DNA of 64,000 nucleotides from Bifidobacterium actinocoloniiforme DSM 22766 (GTDB lineage Bacteria; Actinomycetota; Actinomycetes; Actinomycetales; Bifidobacteriaceae), in the NCBI RefSeq assembly GCF_001263395.1, contig NZ_CP011786.1, positions 806,001-870,000 on the forward strand, written 5' to 3'. The position numbers were made by a program, and so were the translations under genes. Below are positions 37,427-48,165 of this stretch, in pieces. Within the stretch, counting starts at the first letter, position 1; each line of letters begins with the position of its first letter. The notes beneath the pieces were generated by a model. That model saw nothing but the letters and a program-made list of their open reading frames with translations, was not told where the DNA came from and did no database searches.

Positions 37427-38167
37427 ATGGCCCTAGAACAGACGAGCACGAACCCTGTCACCATCTACTTAACCCGCCACGGGGAGACCACCGCCAATGC
37501 CATGCGCCTGATGCAAGGCTGGTCGGACTTCCCCCTAACCAACCAAGGCGTGGAAGGGACCAAGCAGCTGGGACGAGGACTGAGCGGCATCAGTTTCAGC
37601 GCGGCCTGGGCCGGCATGCTGACCCGCCAGTGGCGCACCTGCCGCAACGCCCTGGACTACTCCGACAACGCCGAAATCCAGGTGGGCATCGATCCCGACC
37701 TGCGCGAAGCCAACTTCGGCTCTTACGAAGGCTTCCCATCCGCCGACCTGATGCAGGCCATCTTCGGCCCCCGAGGCTACGCGCGCCTGGCTGAAGCCCG
37801 TGCCGAACTTGGCTGGGACGCGGCCGCCCAACTCCAGGACCGCATCGCGCAACTGGACCAGGAGAACCGTCTCGACACGAACCTGGACCCGGCCGACCGC
37901 GCGGAGACCAGCGACCAGGTGGCCCAACGCATGGCCGCCGCCTTGACCAGGATCGGCCGCGAGCGCGAGCAAGCTGGCGGAGGCAACGTGCTGGTCGTCT
38001 CCTCCGGCTCCTCAATCGAGATTTTCCTCACCGCCATCAAGAACGACGGCAAGCCCTTCCCGCCCTTCCTCAACAACTCGGTCACCCGTCTGGTCTACCA
38101 GCACGGCGAGTTCACGATTGACGGCGAAATCGCCTCGACCAAGTATTTCGAGCGCGGCCAGAACTAG
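37427..38167 (+). CDS. Histidine phosphatase (phosphoglycerate-mutase-like)
   Basis: This 246-residue member of the histidine phosphatase superfamily has the phosphohistidine motif LTRHGETTANAM, the second Arg in MLTRQWRTCRNA, and the distal His-equivalent region SSGSSIEIFLTA, where a Ser stands in the usual GGH position. The loss of that His is unusual and might lower activity. Substrates range from 3-phosphoglycerate to other phosphoesters. No Shine-Dalgarno precedes ATG 37427. It converges with the GT2 gene across a strong terminator. Confidence 0.85.
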   Translation: MALEQTSTNPVTIYLTRHGETTANAMRLMQGWSDFPLTNQGVEGTKQLGRGLSGISFSAAWAGMLTRQWRTCRNALDYSDNAEIQVGIDPDLREANFGSYEGFPSADLMQAIFGPRGYARLAEARAELGWDAAAQLQDRIAQLDQENRLDTNLDPADRAETSDQVAQRMAAALTRIGREREQAGGGNVLVVSSGSSIEIFLTAIKNDGKPFPPFLNNSVTRLVYQHGEFTIDGEIASTKYFERGQN

Positions 38168-38212
38168 GCTGCCCATCGTAAGCGCATCCGCCAGCCGGAC
38201 GCCCTGCGCGGC

Positions 38213-38258
38213 CAAGGGCCCCGCCAGCGTCATCATCTGCACGCTGGCGGGGCCCTTG
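38213..38258. terminator. Strong bidirectional terminator
   Basis: An exact 18-bp inverted repeat (38213-38230 and 38241-38258) encloses a ten-base loop, with CAAG..CTTG ends. It lies between two convergent genes, 46 bases after the phosphatase stop and 15 before the GT2 stop. Confidence 0.92.
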
Positions 38259-38272
38259 CCATCCCTGATGCA

Positions 38273-39268
38273 TTACTTGAGCGGCGGCATAGGTTTCCAG
38301 TCCGGATCATGCAGGAGCTTACGCGAATCCAGCCAGCCACGCACCAGCTGCGGCACGCCGCTGAACAGGCTCTTGCGGTCCACGGCCACCAGCCGGATCA
38401 GCTCCTTGACGGCGGTCGCCGCCGTGCCCAGGGCGAACATGGCCGGCCGGTAGTCCCCATGGGCCATAAAGTAACGGGCCATGTAACCACGGTTGCGCAT
38501 GATGTGGTAACGATTCATGTCCGAGGTGGAGTTGAGCTGACGCAGGCCCCCCATGTCCCAGTTGGCGATTGGACGAGTGCGGCGCATTACGACGTCCGAA
38601 ACCGCGACCGGCTGCGTGACCTTGCTCGCCAGGTAGCCGTACATCGTGTCATCCCAATAGATGAAGAAGCGCGGATCGGGCAGCCCGATCTCCTCGACGA
38701 CCTTGCGGGAGAAGAAAGCGCCCTCGAAGCACATGGTGTTCATGGCCTTCCGCCCGGAGGGGCCAAAGGCGGACGGGGCCACAGGGTCGGGTATGCCCAA
38801 AGAGGTTATGAAACGGTACTGCCAGTAGAAGGGGCCGCCGTCGTAGTCCAGCCGTGCGCCTTGAATCACCTGGTAGCGATCGGTCCACTTGGCCAATAGT
38901 TCCAGGCCCTTGGGCTCCACAGCCACGTCGTCGTCCATCACCCAGAACCAGTTGGCGCCCAGTTCGTACGCTTTCTTGACGCCGGCCGAGAACCCGCCCG
39001 CGCCGCCGCCGTTGCGTTGTTGAGGAACATAGACCACTCGCTCCTGCTTGCCGTCGGCATCGATGATGGTCTTGCCCCAGCGTCCGGTCGCGCGAGCGGA
39101 GAACTGCTCGACCATGATCCGGGTCTCCGCTGAGTTCTCGTTGTCCACCACCACAATCCGCCAGGGGGCCTGGGTCAGCTGCAGGATGGAGTCAAACAGG
39201 TTCGCCAGCAACTCCTGGCGCTTATAGGTGACGACGACGATGGCCGCCTTACTCAAATCTTGTGTCAT
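38273..39268 (-). CDS. GT2-family glycosyltransferase (GlfT/rhamnosyltransferase-like)
   Basis: This 331-residue GT-A enzyme begins with the nucleotide-sugar fold IVVVTYKRQELLANL and shows IVVVDN. The DDDVAVEPKG motif is the metal-binding DxD. GAFFSRKVVEEIGLPDP and FFIYWDDTMYG are the acceptor-side region of the GlfT2/rhamnosyltransferase group. It likely adds a sugar, perhaps a furanose or rhamnose, to a cell-surface glycan. No Shine-Dalgarno precedes ATG 39268; a CACAAT hexamer ends six bases before it. No other glycan genes adjoin it, so the pathway is not defined. Confidence 0.85.
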   Translation of the reverse strand: MTQDLSKAAIVVVTYKRQELLANLFDSILQLTQAPWRIVVVDNENSAETRIMVEQFSARATGRWGKTIIDADGKQERVVYVPQQRNGGGAGGFSAGVKKAYELGANWFWVMDDDVAVEPKGLELLAKWTDRYQVIQGARLDYDGGPFYWQYRFITSLGIPDPVAPSAFGPSGRKAMNTMCFEGAFFSRKVVEEIGLPDPRFFIYWDDTMYGYLASKVTQPVAVSDVVMRRTRPIANWDMGGLRQLNSTSDMNRYHIMRNRGYMARYFMAHGDYRPAMFALGTAATAVKELIRLVAVDRKSLFSGVPQLVRGWLDSRKLLHDPDWKPMPPLK

Positions 39269-39274
39269 AACCAC

Positions 39275-39280
39275 ATTGTG
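39275..39280 (-). promoter_or_regulatory. -10-like element for leaderless GT2 mRNA
   Basis: CACAAT ends six bases before ATG 39268 on the minus strand, and there is no SD. The first base departs from TANNNT, so confidence is limited. Confidence 0.4.
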
Positions 39281-39540
39281 GCACCGCCCCGCAACTTTTC
39301 ACCCCGGCCAGCCCACCCCCCAGGCTCGGCCGGACCGGCCGCGCCGATGACGACAAGTTCGAGCAGACGTCGCGCTCCGGTCCAGCGTACGCGCCCCGGG
39401 CCTGACCACATCACCGAACCCGATCGCGCCCGCAACTTCCCAGGTCTTCAAGACAGGATGGGGCCACCCGGTCATGCTGCGGCACCGCCACACCCGGCGA
39501 ACCCCCAAGCCAGCAAGGAGTGGAGCGAGGCGATGAGCCG
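39281..39540. other. Intergenic, no gene seen
   Basis: About 260 bases between the GT2 start and the ribU promoter hold no plausible coding frame, RNA gene or clear repeat. A short GGCCGG/CCGGCC inverted repeat occurs near 39338, but with no T tract. Confidence 0.5.
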
Positions 39541-39569
39541 TTGACTGCCTAGATCGCTACTGCTATAGT
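39541..39569 (+). promoter_or_regulatory. Sigma70-type promoter of the FMN riboswitch / ribU operon
   Basis: TTGACT at 39541-39546 and TATAGT at 39564-39569 are separated by 17 bases. The predicted transcript starts about 39576, just before the aptamer. Confidence 0.85.
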
Positions 39570-39583
39570 GACAGCTGTTCCAA

Positions 39584-39711
39584 GTTTCAGGGAAGGTGAA
39601 ATTCCTTACTGGCGGTAGCTGAGTCACGTCACTCAGGAGCCCGCGACCCGCGCAAGCGGTGGATGTCGGTGAGAATCCGAAGCCAACGGTCACAGTCCGG
39701 ATGGAAGAAAC
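39584..39711 (+). ncRNA. FMN riboswitch (RFN element)
   Basis: The conserved RFN blocks appear in order: AGGGAAGGTGAAATTCC, ACTGGCGG, the AGCCCGCGACCC core, GATGTCGGTGAGAATCCGA, GCCAACGGTCACAGTCCGGA and TGGAAGAAAC. A closing helix pairs GTTTC (39584-39588) with GAAAC (39707-39711), ending right before the GAGG ribosome site of ribU. Confidence 0.97.
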
Positions 39712-39721
39712 GAGGCTCTCT

Positions 39722-40327
39722 ATGAGTGTATCCAATCCCAATCAGCAGCAGCCCTCCGATGGCAGGGACCGTTTACGCGACGCCCACTCGACCAGTATCG
39801 GCGGATCCGGCCGCTGGTCCACCAAGCGCATCGCTATCTACGCCCTGTTCGTGGCCCTGACTATGGTCCTGAGCTTCTTTTCCTTCCCCATCTTCCCGGC
39901 CGCGCCCTGGCTCAAGTACGATCCCTCGGGCATCGTAGTCCTGGTATGCGGCTTCGCATTCGGGCCGGCCGCCGCAGCCATCGTCTCGGTACTGGGCTTC
40001 CTCCCCCATCTGTTCACCAACCCCTTCGGCGCAATCATCTCGATGGTGGTGGCCCTGGCCCTGAGCGTGCCTGCGGCCCTGATCTACCGGCGGATGCGCA
40101 GCCGCGCAGGCGCCCTGGTCGGAATTGTGTGCGGCGCGGTGCTGGCCGTCCTTGCGGCCATCGCCTGCAATGTGGTCATCACCCCCCTTTACGCTCACAT
40201 GTCCATGAACGCGGTGCTGGCCATGATCGTGCCGATTCTCCTACCCTTCAACCTGACGAAGTTCGCCATCCACGGCGTCGTCACCTTCCTGATTTACAAG
40301 CCCATCTCTGTCTTGGTCAACAAGTAG
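39722..40327 (+). CDS. ribU: Riboflavin ECF transporter S component RibU
   Basis: This 201-residue membrane protein has five or six membrane segments after a hydrophilic 40-residue lead. The family segments are FVALTMVLSFFSFPIFPAAPW, KYDPSGIVVLVCGFAFGPAAAAIV and NPFGAIISMVVALAL. As the S component it binds riboflavin, and the energising module is supplied by the gene 16 bases downstream. ATG 39722 is used because GAGG lies six bases before it, directly after the FMN riboswitch; the longer frame from 39659 would lie inside the aptamer. The assignment follows both sequence and riboswitch. Confidence 0.92.
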   Translation: MSVSNPNQQQPSDGRDRLRDAHSTSIGGSGRWSTKRIAIYALFVALTMVLSFFSFPIFPAAPWLKYDPSGIVVLVCGFAFGPAAAAIVSVLGFLPHLFTNPFGAIISMVVALALSVPAALIYRRMRSRAGALVGIVCGAVLAVLAAIACNVVITPLYAHMSMNAVLAMIVPILLPFNLTKFAIHGVVTFLIYKPISVLVNK

Positions 40328-40343
40328 CCACGCGTAAACGGGC

Positions 40344-43016
40344 ATGCGGTCAAGCATGACGGTCATCAACGACGCGCGTTTCCTGCAGGGGGCGGACCCA
40401 GCGGGCGACGAACCAGCGGGCGACGAACCAGCGGGCGAGGACGCTCTCGCCCGCCTCAAAGATGTGTCTTTCTCATACGACGGCGGGGCCAGTTGGGCCC
40501 TGGACGGCGTGACGCTCGACGTCCGACCAGGCGAGCTCCTGTGCATCCTGGGGGCGAACGGGTCAGGCAAATCCACCCTGGGGCGGATCCTATCCGGGGA
40601 GGCCGCACCGGACCTAGGCCAAGTCGAGCTGATGGGCCGACAGGTCTTCGCCAACGGCAAGGGCCGGGAGCGCTTCCTGGACGCGGACGCCTACCGCCAA
40701 GCCCGTAAGCGCATCGGCATGGTCTTTCAGAACCCCCAGGATCAAATCGTCACCACGGTGGCTGAGGACGATGCGGCGTTCGGCCCGGAGAACCTGGGCA
40801 TGCCGCGCCAGGACATGCTACGGACCGTGCCTGCAGCACTGGACCAGGTCGGCATGGAAGCAAGCGCGCGCGGAGACCCGACCCGCATGTCCGGCGGTCA
40901 GCAGCAGCGCCTGGCCGTGGCCGGAAGCCTGGCTATGGGCCCGAAAATGATGGTTTTAGACGAGCCTGGGGCAATGCTCGATGCGGACGGTCGGCGCGAT
41001 ATCCAGGCGATTATGCGCCGTCTGACCGCCAGCGGCACGGCCGTGGTCCATATCACCCACCTGTTGGACCAGGCTGAGCAGGCCGATCGTCTCCTTGTGC
41101 TTGACCACGGCCAGCTAGCGGCAGAAGGCAAACCGCAAGACGTGCTCACACGCACGGACCTGTCCGCCATCAACCCTGGGAGCACCGAGCGCGCCCGCCG
41201 GGACGGCCTAGCTGGTCCGGCCCACGACCTCCTGACCGAGAGCTCAGCCTCCCTCGCCGCCTCCGCGAGCGCCCAAGGCACTGGTCAGGCGGCTGCGTTG
41301 GCAATCGAACTGTCCGACGTATCCTTCCGATTTCCCCAAGCCAGTAAGGACAGCTTGACCAGGGTGAATCTGCGGCTCCAGGCGGGACGCGCCCTGGCCG
41401 TGATAGGCCGTAACGGATCAGGCAAGTCCACCCTGGCCCGCCTGATTTGCGCCCTGGCGAAGCCCAGCCGGGGCAGTGTCCGGGTGGCTGGCCTGCCTCT
41501 GGCCGGGCCCGACGCGCCTCAGGGCAAGCGGCAACAGCGCAGGAACCTGAAAAAGCTCCGGACGCGGGTGGGGTATGTGATGCAATACCCGGAGCGTCAG
41601 CTCTTCGCGGACACGGTAGCGCAGGATGTGGCCTACGGACCGGGCAACATGGGTTTGAGCGAAGCCGAAGTGAACCAGCGGGTGGATGACGCCTTGAATC
41701 TATTAGGCATCTCCAATCTAGCCGACCGCTCCCCCTTTGACCTGTCCGGCGGCCAACAGCGTCTAGTCGCCATCGCAGGAGTCGTGGCCTGCACCCCTCA
41801 GGTGCTCGTGCTGGATGAAGTGACAGCTGGCCTGGACCCCCAGGCTGCCAGCCGCATCATGAATCTCCTGGAGCTCCTGCGCCAAAAAGGGGTCACCATC
41901 GTACTGAACACGCACTCCGAGCGGGAGGCCATGAACCTGGCCGACCTGGCCCTCCTGCTGGAGGAGGGCCAGGTCGTGTCCTTCGGCGCCACAGCCGACG
42001 TTCTCGAAAACTACCACCTGCTCCTGGAGAATGCTCCCCATAGCCTGCAGAAAAAGGCAGGTCCGACAGGCGAAGAGGGACTGGGCGCACAATCACAAAA
42101 CAGTCCAGCGGATGCGGATGGGCTGGTCAAAGTCGCAGAAGGGACCGCAGCCAAAGCGAGCGTCGGGAATGCGGCAGGCGGGGGCGCTTCCACCAGTCCG
42201 GTCCCCCCTCTGGATTCCACGAATGCCGGGACCCGCTCAGCCAGCCAAACCCGGCCCTCTTTAGTCGCCCGCCTGGACCCCAGGGCCAAGATTGTGACTT
42301 TCCTGCTGGCCATGCTGACCGCCTTTTTCATCAGCACGCCTCTCCAGCTCCTTCTTGGCCTATGCGCGACGGCCGCCCTGTTCGCGGCCGCCCGGGCCCC
42401 AATGCGTTCGATTCTGCGCTCGGTCAGGGCCTTCCTGGTTTTGATGGTCTTCCTAGCCGTCCTGAACCTCTTGGTCACCCGCAGCGGGCATGAGCTGGGC
42501 CGTTGGGGACCGCTCGTGGTGACCATAGGTGGAATCTGGGTGGCCGTGCTCTACTCCTGCCGTTTCACCTTGATCGTCCTCCTGGGGGCCCTGCTGGTCC
42601 AGACCACGACTCCCACGCAGATGACAGACGCTTTCGCCTCGCTGTTCAAACCGTTGACCCGGTTGGGCTTGCACACCGACGAAATCGCGATGGTGCTCTC
42701 CTTGGCCCTTCGATTCATTCCCACGTTGGACCAGGAGATGCGATCGATCATCGAATCGCAGGCGGCCCGAGGCGGTTCAATCGAATCCGGCGGTCCCTCC
42801 ATGCGCCTACATGCGACCATGGCGATTACCATCCCAGTCTTCGCTGGGGCCCTTCGCCACGCCGACAACCTGAGCCGGGCCCTTGACGCCCGTTGCTACG
42901 AGGGCGGGCGTGGACGCACTCATTACCGCCTCCTCTCCCTGGGCAAGACGGACATGGCCTTCATAGCCCTCATGCTGGCTTACGTACTCGCCCTGATTGC
43001 CCTCGGGTTGTTTTAA
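40344..43016 (+). CDS. ecfAT: Fused ECF module (ATPase-ATPase-T), riboflavin-linked
   Basis: This 890-residue fusion has the same arrangement as the thiamine-linked module but is otherwise distinct. ATPase 1 has Walker A GANGSGKST at about 70-78, MSGGQQQR near 182 and VLDEPGAMLD. ATPase 2 has GRNGSGKST near 355, DLSGGQQR and VLDEVTAGLD. A Ser/Ala-rich linker follows, then the T component from about 645 (LVARLDPRAKIVTFLLAML). It starts 16 bases after ribU and probably energises RibU; it may also serve other S components. Residues 17-33 show a short Ala-Gly-Asp-Glu-Pro repeat. The start at 40344 has a weak ribosome site. Confidence 0.9.
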   Translation: MRSSMTVINDARFLQGADPAGDEPAGDEPAGEDALARLKDVSFSYDGGASWALDGVTLDVRPGELLCILGANGSGKSTLGRILSGEAAPDLGQVELMGRQVFANGKGRERFLDADAYRQARKRIGMVFQNPQDQIVTTVAEDDAAFGPENLGMPRQDMLRTVPAALDQVGMEASARGDPTRMSGGQQQRLAVAGSLAMGPKMMVLDEPGAMLDADGRRDIQAIMRRLTASGTAVVHITHLLDQAEQADRLLVLDHGQLAAEGKPQDVLTRTDLSAINPGSTERARRDGLAGPAHDLLTESSASLAASASAQGTGQAAALAIELSDVSFRFPQASKDSLTRVNLRLQAGRALAVIGRNGSGKSTLARLICALAKPSRGSVRVAGLPLAGPDAPQGKRQQRRNLKKLRTRVGYVMQYPERQLFADTVAQDVAYGPGNMGLSEAEVNQRVDDALNLLGISNLADRSPFDLSGGQQRLVAIAGVVACTPQVLVLDEVTAGLDPQAASRIMNLLELLRQKGVTIVLNTHSEREAMNLADLALLLEEGQVVSFGATADVLENYHLLLENAPHSLQKKAGPTGEEGLGAQSQNSPADADGLVKVAEGTAAKASVGNAAGGGASTSPVPPLDSTNAGTRSASQTRPSLVARLDPRAKIVTFLLAMLTAFFISTPLQLLLGLCATAALFAAARAPMRSILRSVRAFLVLMVFLAVLNLLVTRSGHELGRWGPLVVTIGGIWVAVLYSCRFTLIVLLGALLVQTTTPTQMTDAFASLFKPLTRLGLHTDEIAMVLSLALRFIPTLDQEMRSIIESQAARGGSIESGGPSMRLHATMAITIPVFAGALRHADNLSRALDARCYEGGRGRTHYRLLSLGKTDMAFIALMLAYVLALIALGLF
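40398..40441 (+). repeat. Three 15-bp tandem copies in the ECF module N-terminus
   Basis: The unit CCAGCGGGCGACGAA occurs twice exactly and a third time with a changed end. It encodes an Ala-Gly-Asp-Glu-Pro repeat and can expand or shrink in frame. Confidence 0.8.
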
Positions 43017-43189
43017 AGACAGCGGAAGCTGGCAGAGGGCTGGGTAGAGGGACCGAGGACACCACTGCCAAGCACGCCTGAAACAGCCTCGTTGGAGGGC
43101 GCCACCAGCAACGGGGAGACACCCCCGCGACGAGGGCATGCCCACTCAGCTGCCTCGCCTGCGCATATCTTGAACGAGCCTGAGTACAG

Positions 43190-43228
43190 GCAGAGGGTCG
43201 CGACGAATTACTCGTCGCGACCCTCTGC
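43190..43228. terminator. Strong terminator between the ECF module and clpC
   Basis: An exact 17-bp inverted repeat (43190-43206 and 43212-43228) has a five-base ATTAC loop. Its place between convergent genes makes it bidirectional. Nothing else is seen in 43017-43189. Confidence 0.9.
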
Positions 43229-43268
43229 GTACGTCTCAGGATCTCGCTCCCCGCCTACCGGGGACTAG

Positions 43269-45911
<2,643 letters not shown>

Positions 45912-45940
45912 ACGTGTCCTTCCCTAGAAGACTGCTACTC

Positions 45941-45946
45941 ACTCTA
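45941..45946 (-). promoter_or_regulatory. -10 element of clpC
   Basis: TAGAGT on the minus strand, 29 bases before the clpC ATG, at a distance fitting a 5' leader with the GAAGGA site. Confidence 0.45.
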
Positions 45947-45984
45947 CCGATTTGAGATGACGAATATTCACCCGGCGCCGTCTA

Positions 45985-46001
45985 TTGCGCTCTTAACGCA
46001 A
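45985..46001. promoter_or_regulatory. Inverted repeat upstream of clpC (ClgR-like)
   Basis: TTGCG and CGCAA arms are separated by seven bases, about 40 bases upstream of the -10. The core differs by one base from the ClgR consensus as I recall it (CGC-Y-N-A-N-R-GCG), while the flanks match poorly. It is a candidate site for a Clp regulator. Confidence 0.35.
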
Positions 46002-46006
46002 AAACC

Positions 46007-47086
46007 CTACTGACGCTTGGTCCTGCGCCGCCTGCGAACGGTCTCCGGCTCGCTGTGGGGGCTCTCTTGGGCGTCGTCTTCGGCTTCTTCGGGCCCCTCG
46101 TTGCTGATTTGCTCGATCAACTCCACCTCGGGCCGTTCCTCGCGCGGAGCCTGGCGGACCACATCGATATGGAGGTCGTCAAAGGCCGGAGCGGATTGCA
46201 CCCAGAGCGGGGGCGCCTGCGGCGGGTCGATCTCGGAGTGCTCGCCGCAGCCGTGGTCCAGGGCGACGACCTTGCCGTCGTCCGGGCTCCAACGGTTGGC
46301 GCAGACGCCGAACATGGTTCCCAGTTCGCCTTGAATAGGGATCATGAAACCGCAGGAAGCGCAGGTGGCGCCTTTGGCAGTGCGCGTGGACAGTGATTTG
46401 GGCCCCCGCTGTCCTTCGTACCAGCGCTTAGCGGTCTGGGCCCTGCCCAGGGGGCTCAAGACGTGCCGCCTCGTCAGGGCGAATCGCTCGACCGCCGAAT
46501 CCAGGTCCTGCTTGGAGGCGCGCAGCCAGTCCCGTTCAGCCTCATCCTGTTCGCCCTGGTCGCTTCGCTCGTCCGCTTGGTCGGGCTGATCCCCAGCCTT
46601 CTTGAAAATCGCGCCACCGGCGTCGACCAGCTCCTGCGAGCCCTGAACGGTTTGCTCAGCGTCCTTCTGATTCCCCTGGCTCTCGCTTTCGTCTTGCGCG
46701 GCGGACTCGTAGCCCTTGTCGCCCGGCTGGAGGCCCGGTTCAAGCCTAGGGTCGTCCTTCTCGGTGCCCATCGCATCGGTCACCGACAGGTCGGAGGGAA
46801 GCAAGCGGTCCTTCCAAGGCACCCAGGCCGGCGGAAGGATGGCGTCTGAACCAGGGACCAGGGATGACTCATCGACCGTCCATCGATCCAGCTCGGCGTC
46901 GTGGAAGAGGGTGACCGACCACAGCCAACCCTCATAGCCCTTAATGAGGGAGGCGAAACGGAATTCGCTGACCCCATCCTCCCCCTCGCTGGAGCCGATG
47001 AAGTCACCAACCTCGCTGGGATCGGACGCTACTGACAGGGCCACGTCCCTAGCCAGGTCCTGGGGGTCACGTTGATCTTGGGGCAT
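46007..47086 (-). CDS. DUF3027 protein
   Basis: This 359-residue protein belongs to the DUF3027 type of actinobacteria. It opens with an N-terminal region including EFRFASLIKGYEGWLWSVTL and the characteristic DAILPPAWVPWKDRL. After a long acidic Glu/Gln/Asp linker (about 115-185), a domain contains CASCGFMIPIQGELGTMFGVCANRWSPDDG-type residues (a Cys pair, then a third Cys) and DHGCGEHSE, a possible metal site. ATG 47086 has GAAGG seven bases upstream; an ATG at 47137 lacks a site but extends the frame. The function is unknown. The gene follows the cold-shock gene on the same strand. Confidence 0.8.
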   Translation of the reverse strand: MPQDQRDPQDLARDVALSVASDPSEVGDFIGSSEGEDGVSEFRFASLIKGYEGWLWSVTLFHDAELDRWTVDESSLVPGSDAILPPAWVPWKDRLLPSDLSVTDAMGTEKDDPRLEPGLQPGDKGYESAAQDESESQGNQKDAEQTVQGSQELVDAGGAIFKKAGDQPDQADERSDQGEQDEAERDWLRASKQDLDSAVERFALTRRHVLSPLGRAQTAKRWYEGQRGPKSLSTRTAKGATCASCGFMIPIQGELGTMFGVCANRWSPDDGKVVALDHGCGEHSEIDPPQAPPLWVQSAPAFDDLHIDVVRQAPREERPEVELIEQISNEGPEEAEDDAQESPHSEPETVRRRRRTKRQ

Positions 47087-47214
47087 CGCCACACCTTCGC
47101 CATCCGCCTCGACCGCCAGAGCCAAGGCACCCGTCATTATCCATCGTCTTTGTCGTCCGCTGACCGCTTGACCAACCGTTCGGACCGCCCATTCAGGCCG
47201 CCCGCAGTCAGCCG

Positions 47215-47604
47215 CTAGACCTGCACGTCGAAGTCGTCCGCCACCGCGCGCAACAGGGCCGCCAGCTTGCGCGACTCCTCGTCCGCCGGGTAGCGGTGAC
47301 GGCGCAAGTGGCCACCCGCCGAATCGAGCAGCTTAATCAGGTCCTCAACGATCGCGGCCATGTCGTCCGGTTGAGGACGGGTCGCCTTGACCAAAGAGGG
47401 GGCGGACCCGACCAGCTGGACATCCATGGCCTGAGGTCCTTTGCGGCCTGCGACCACGGAGAAGTCCACCCGGGTGCCCTTGCGTAGGGTCTGCACTCCA
47501 GCGGGCAGGGCCGAGGCCGGCAGGAACACATCCTCCCCCTCGTCTCCGGTTATGAATCCAAAGCCGCGCTTGGCATCGTACCAACGCACTTTCCCGCTGG
47601 GCAT
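47215..47604 (-). CDS. Extended cold-shock domain protein
   Basis: This 129-residue protein has a cold-shock fold in the first 67 residues. Its RNA-binding patch is complete: KVRWYDAKRGFGFIT (RNP1-like) and EDVFLPASAL (RNP2-like). The final 60 residues form a predicted helical extension (MAAIVEDLIKLLDSAGGHLRRH) absent from ordinary 67-residue Csp proteins. Extended Csp proteins of this length occur in Actinobacteria. AAGGAG precedes the ATG. It is upstream of DUF3027 on the same strand. Confidence 0.88.
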   Translation of the reverse strand: MPSGKVRWYDAKRGFGFITGDEGEDVFLPASALPAGVQTLRKGTRVDFSVVAGRKGPQAMDVQLVGSAPSLVKATRPQPDDMAAIVEDLIKLLDSAGGHLRRHRYPADEESRKLAALLRAVADDFDVQV

Positions 47605-47751
47605 GACTACTCTCCTTCAGTTGCATAGGCTCGTAGCGGGCGAGCCTGTTGCGCCCCACCGCCGTAATACCACCAGTCTATCTCAGACAGTATCCCTGAT
47701 AGAGTAAGCGCCCCACTCGCCAAAGCGACGGGCCTCCCGCCCCTACAGATG

Positions 47752-47789
47752 CGTTGGCCGCCGCAACCCGGGGGTTACGGCGGCCAACG
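47752..47789. terminator. Hairpin terminator between the small membrane gene and the cold-shock gene
   Basis: Twelve-base arms (47752-47763, 47778-47789) pair perfectly, with an inner AACCC/GGGTT helix. It ends 20 bases before the small gene's stop on the minus strand. Confidence 0.75.
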
Positions 47790-47808
47790 TGAATAGGGAC
47801 TCAGAGCG

Positions 47809-48054
47809 TCACCGTTCCCCGTCCTCCCGCCGTTCGTCATCCTCACTACGGGCTGCCGGGGCGCCCCAGCCTTTGACTGCCTCATACGCCGTGTAGGCGG
47901 TCACCAGCAGCAGGCACAGGGAAAAGACGGCCGTGGACCAGGTAAGGAGAGTACCGTCACGAGACGCCTCCCATAAGGACTGGATCAGCCAGACCGCACA
48001 GGCCACAGCGGTGAAACCGTATAGCCTGGCCCGCGATCGCTCATTAAGTTTCAT
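47809..48054 (-). CDS. Small two-helix membrane protein
   Basis: This 81-residue protein has two membrane segments (about 10-28 and 38-58) and a hydrophilic, charged tail (about 60-81, rich in Arg, Asp and Glu). ATG 48054 is used, with AAAGGA six bases before it. No family is recognised. It lies 111 bases downstream of the sugar permease on the same strand. The function is unknown. Confidence 0.6.
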   Translation of the reverse strand: MKLNERSRARLYGFTAVACAVWLIQSLWEASRDGTLLTWSTAVFSLCLLLVTAYTAYEAVKGWGAPAARSEDDERREDGER

Positions 48055-48165
48055 GTGCGTTCCTTTCCTCATGCACCTAATCCATTGCCCCGACCGGCCG
48101 GGTCTGGACCGGTGTCACCACTCCAGACCCGAGCATCGACGCTAGCGGCGCCTTCGGGGCGCGGT

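Noticed and set aside
37427-38167. Assignment as glycolytic phosphoglycerate mutase (gpmA).
   Set aside because: The distal GGH-type histidine region reads SSGSSIEIF, so only the superfamily is claimed.
39338-39355. Short GGCCGG/CCGGCC repeat as a terminator of a plus-strand transcript.
   Set aside because: There is no plus-strand gene upstream of it and no T tract.
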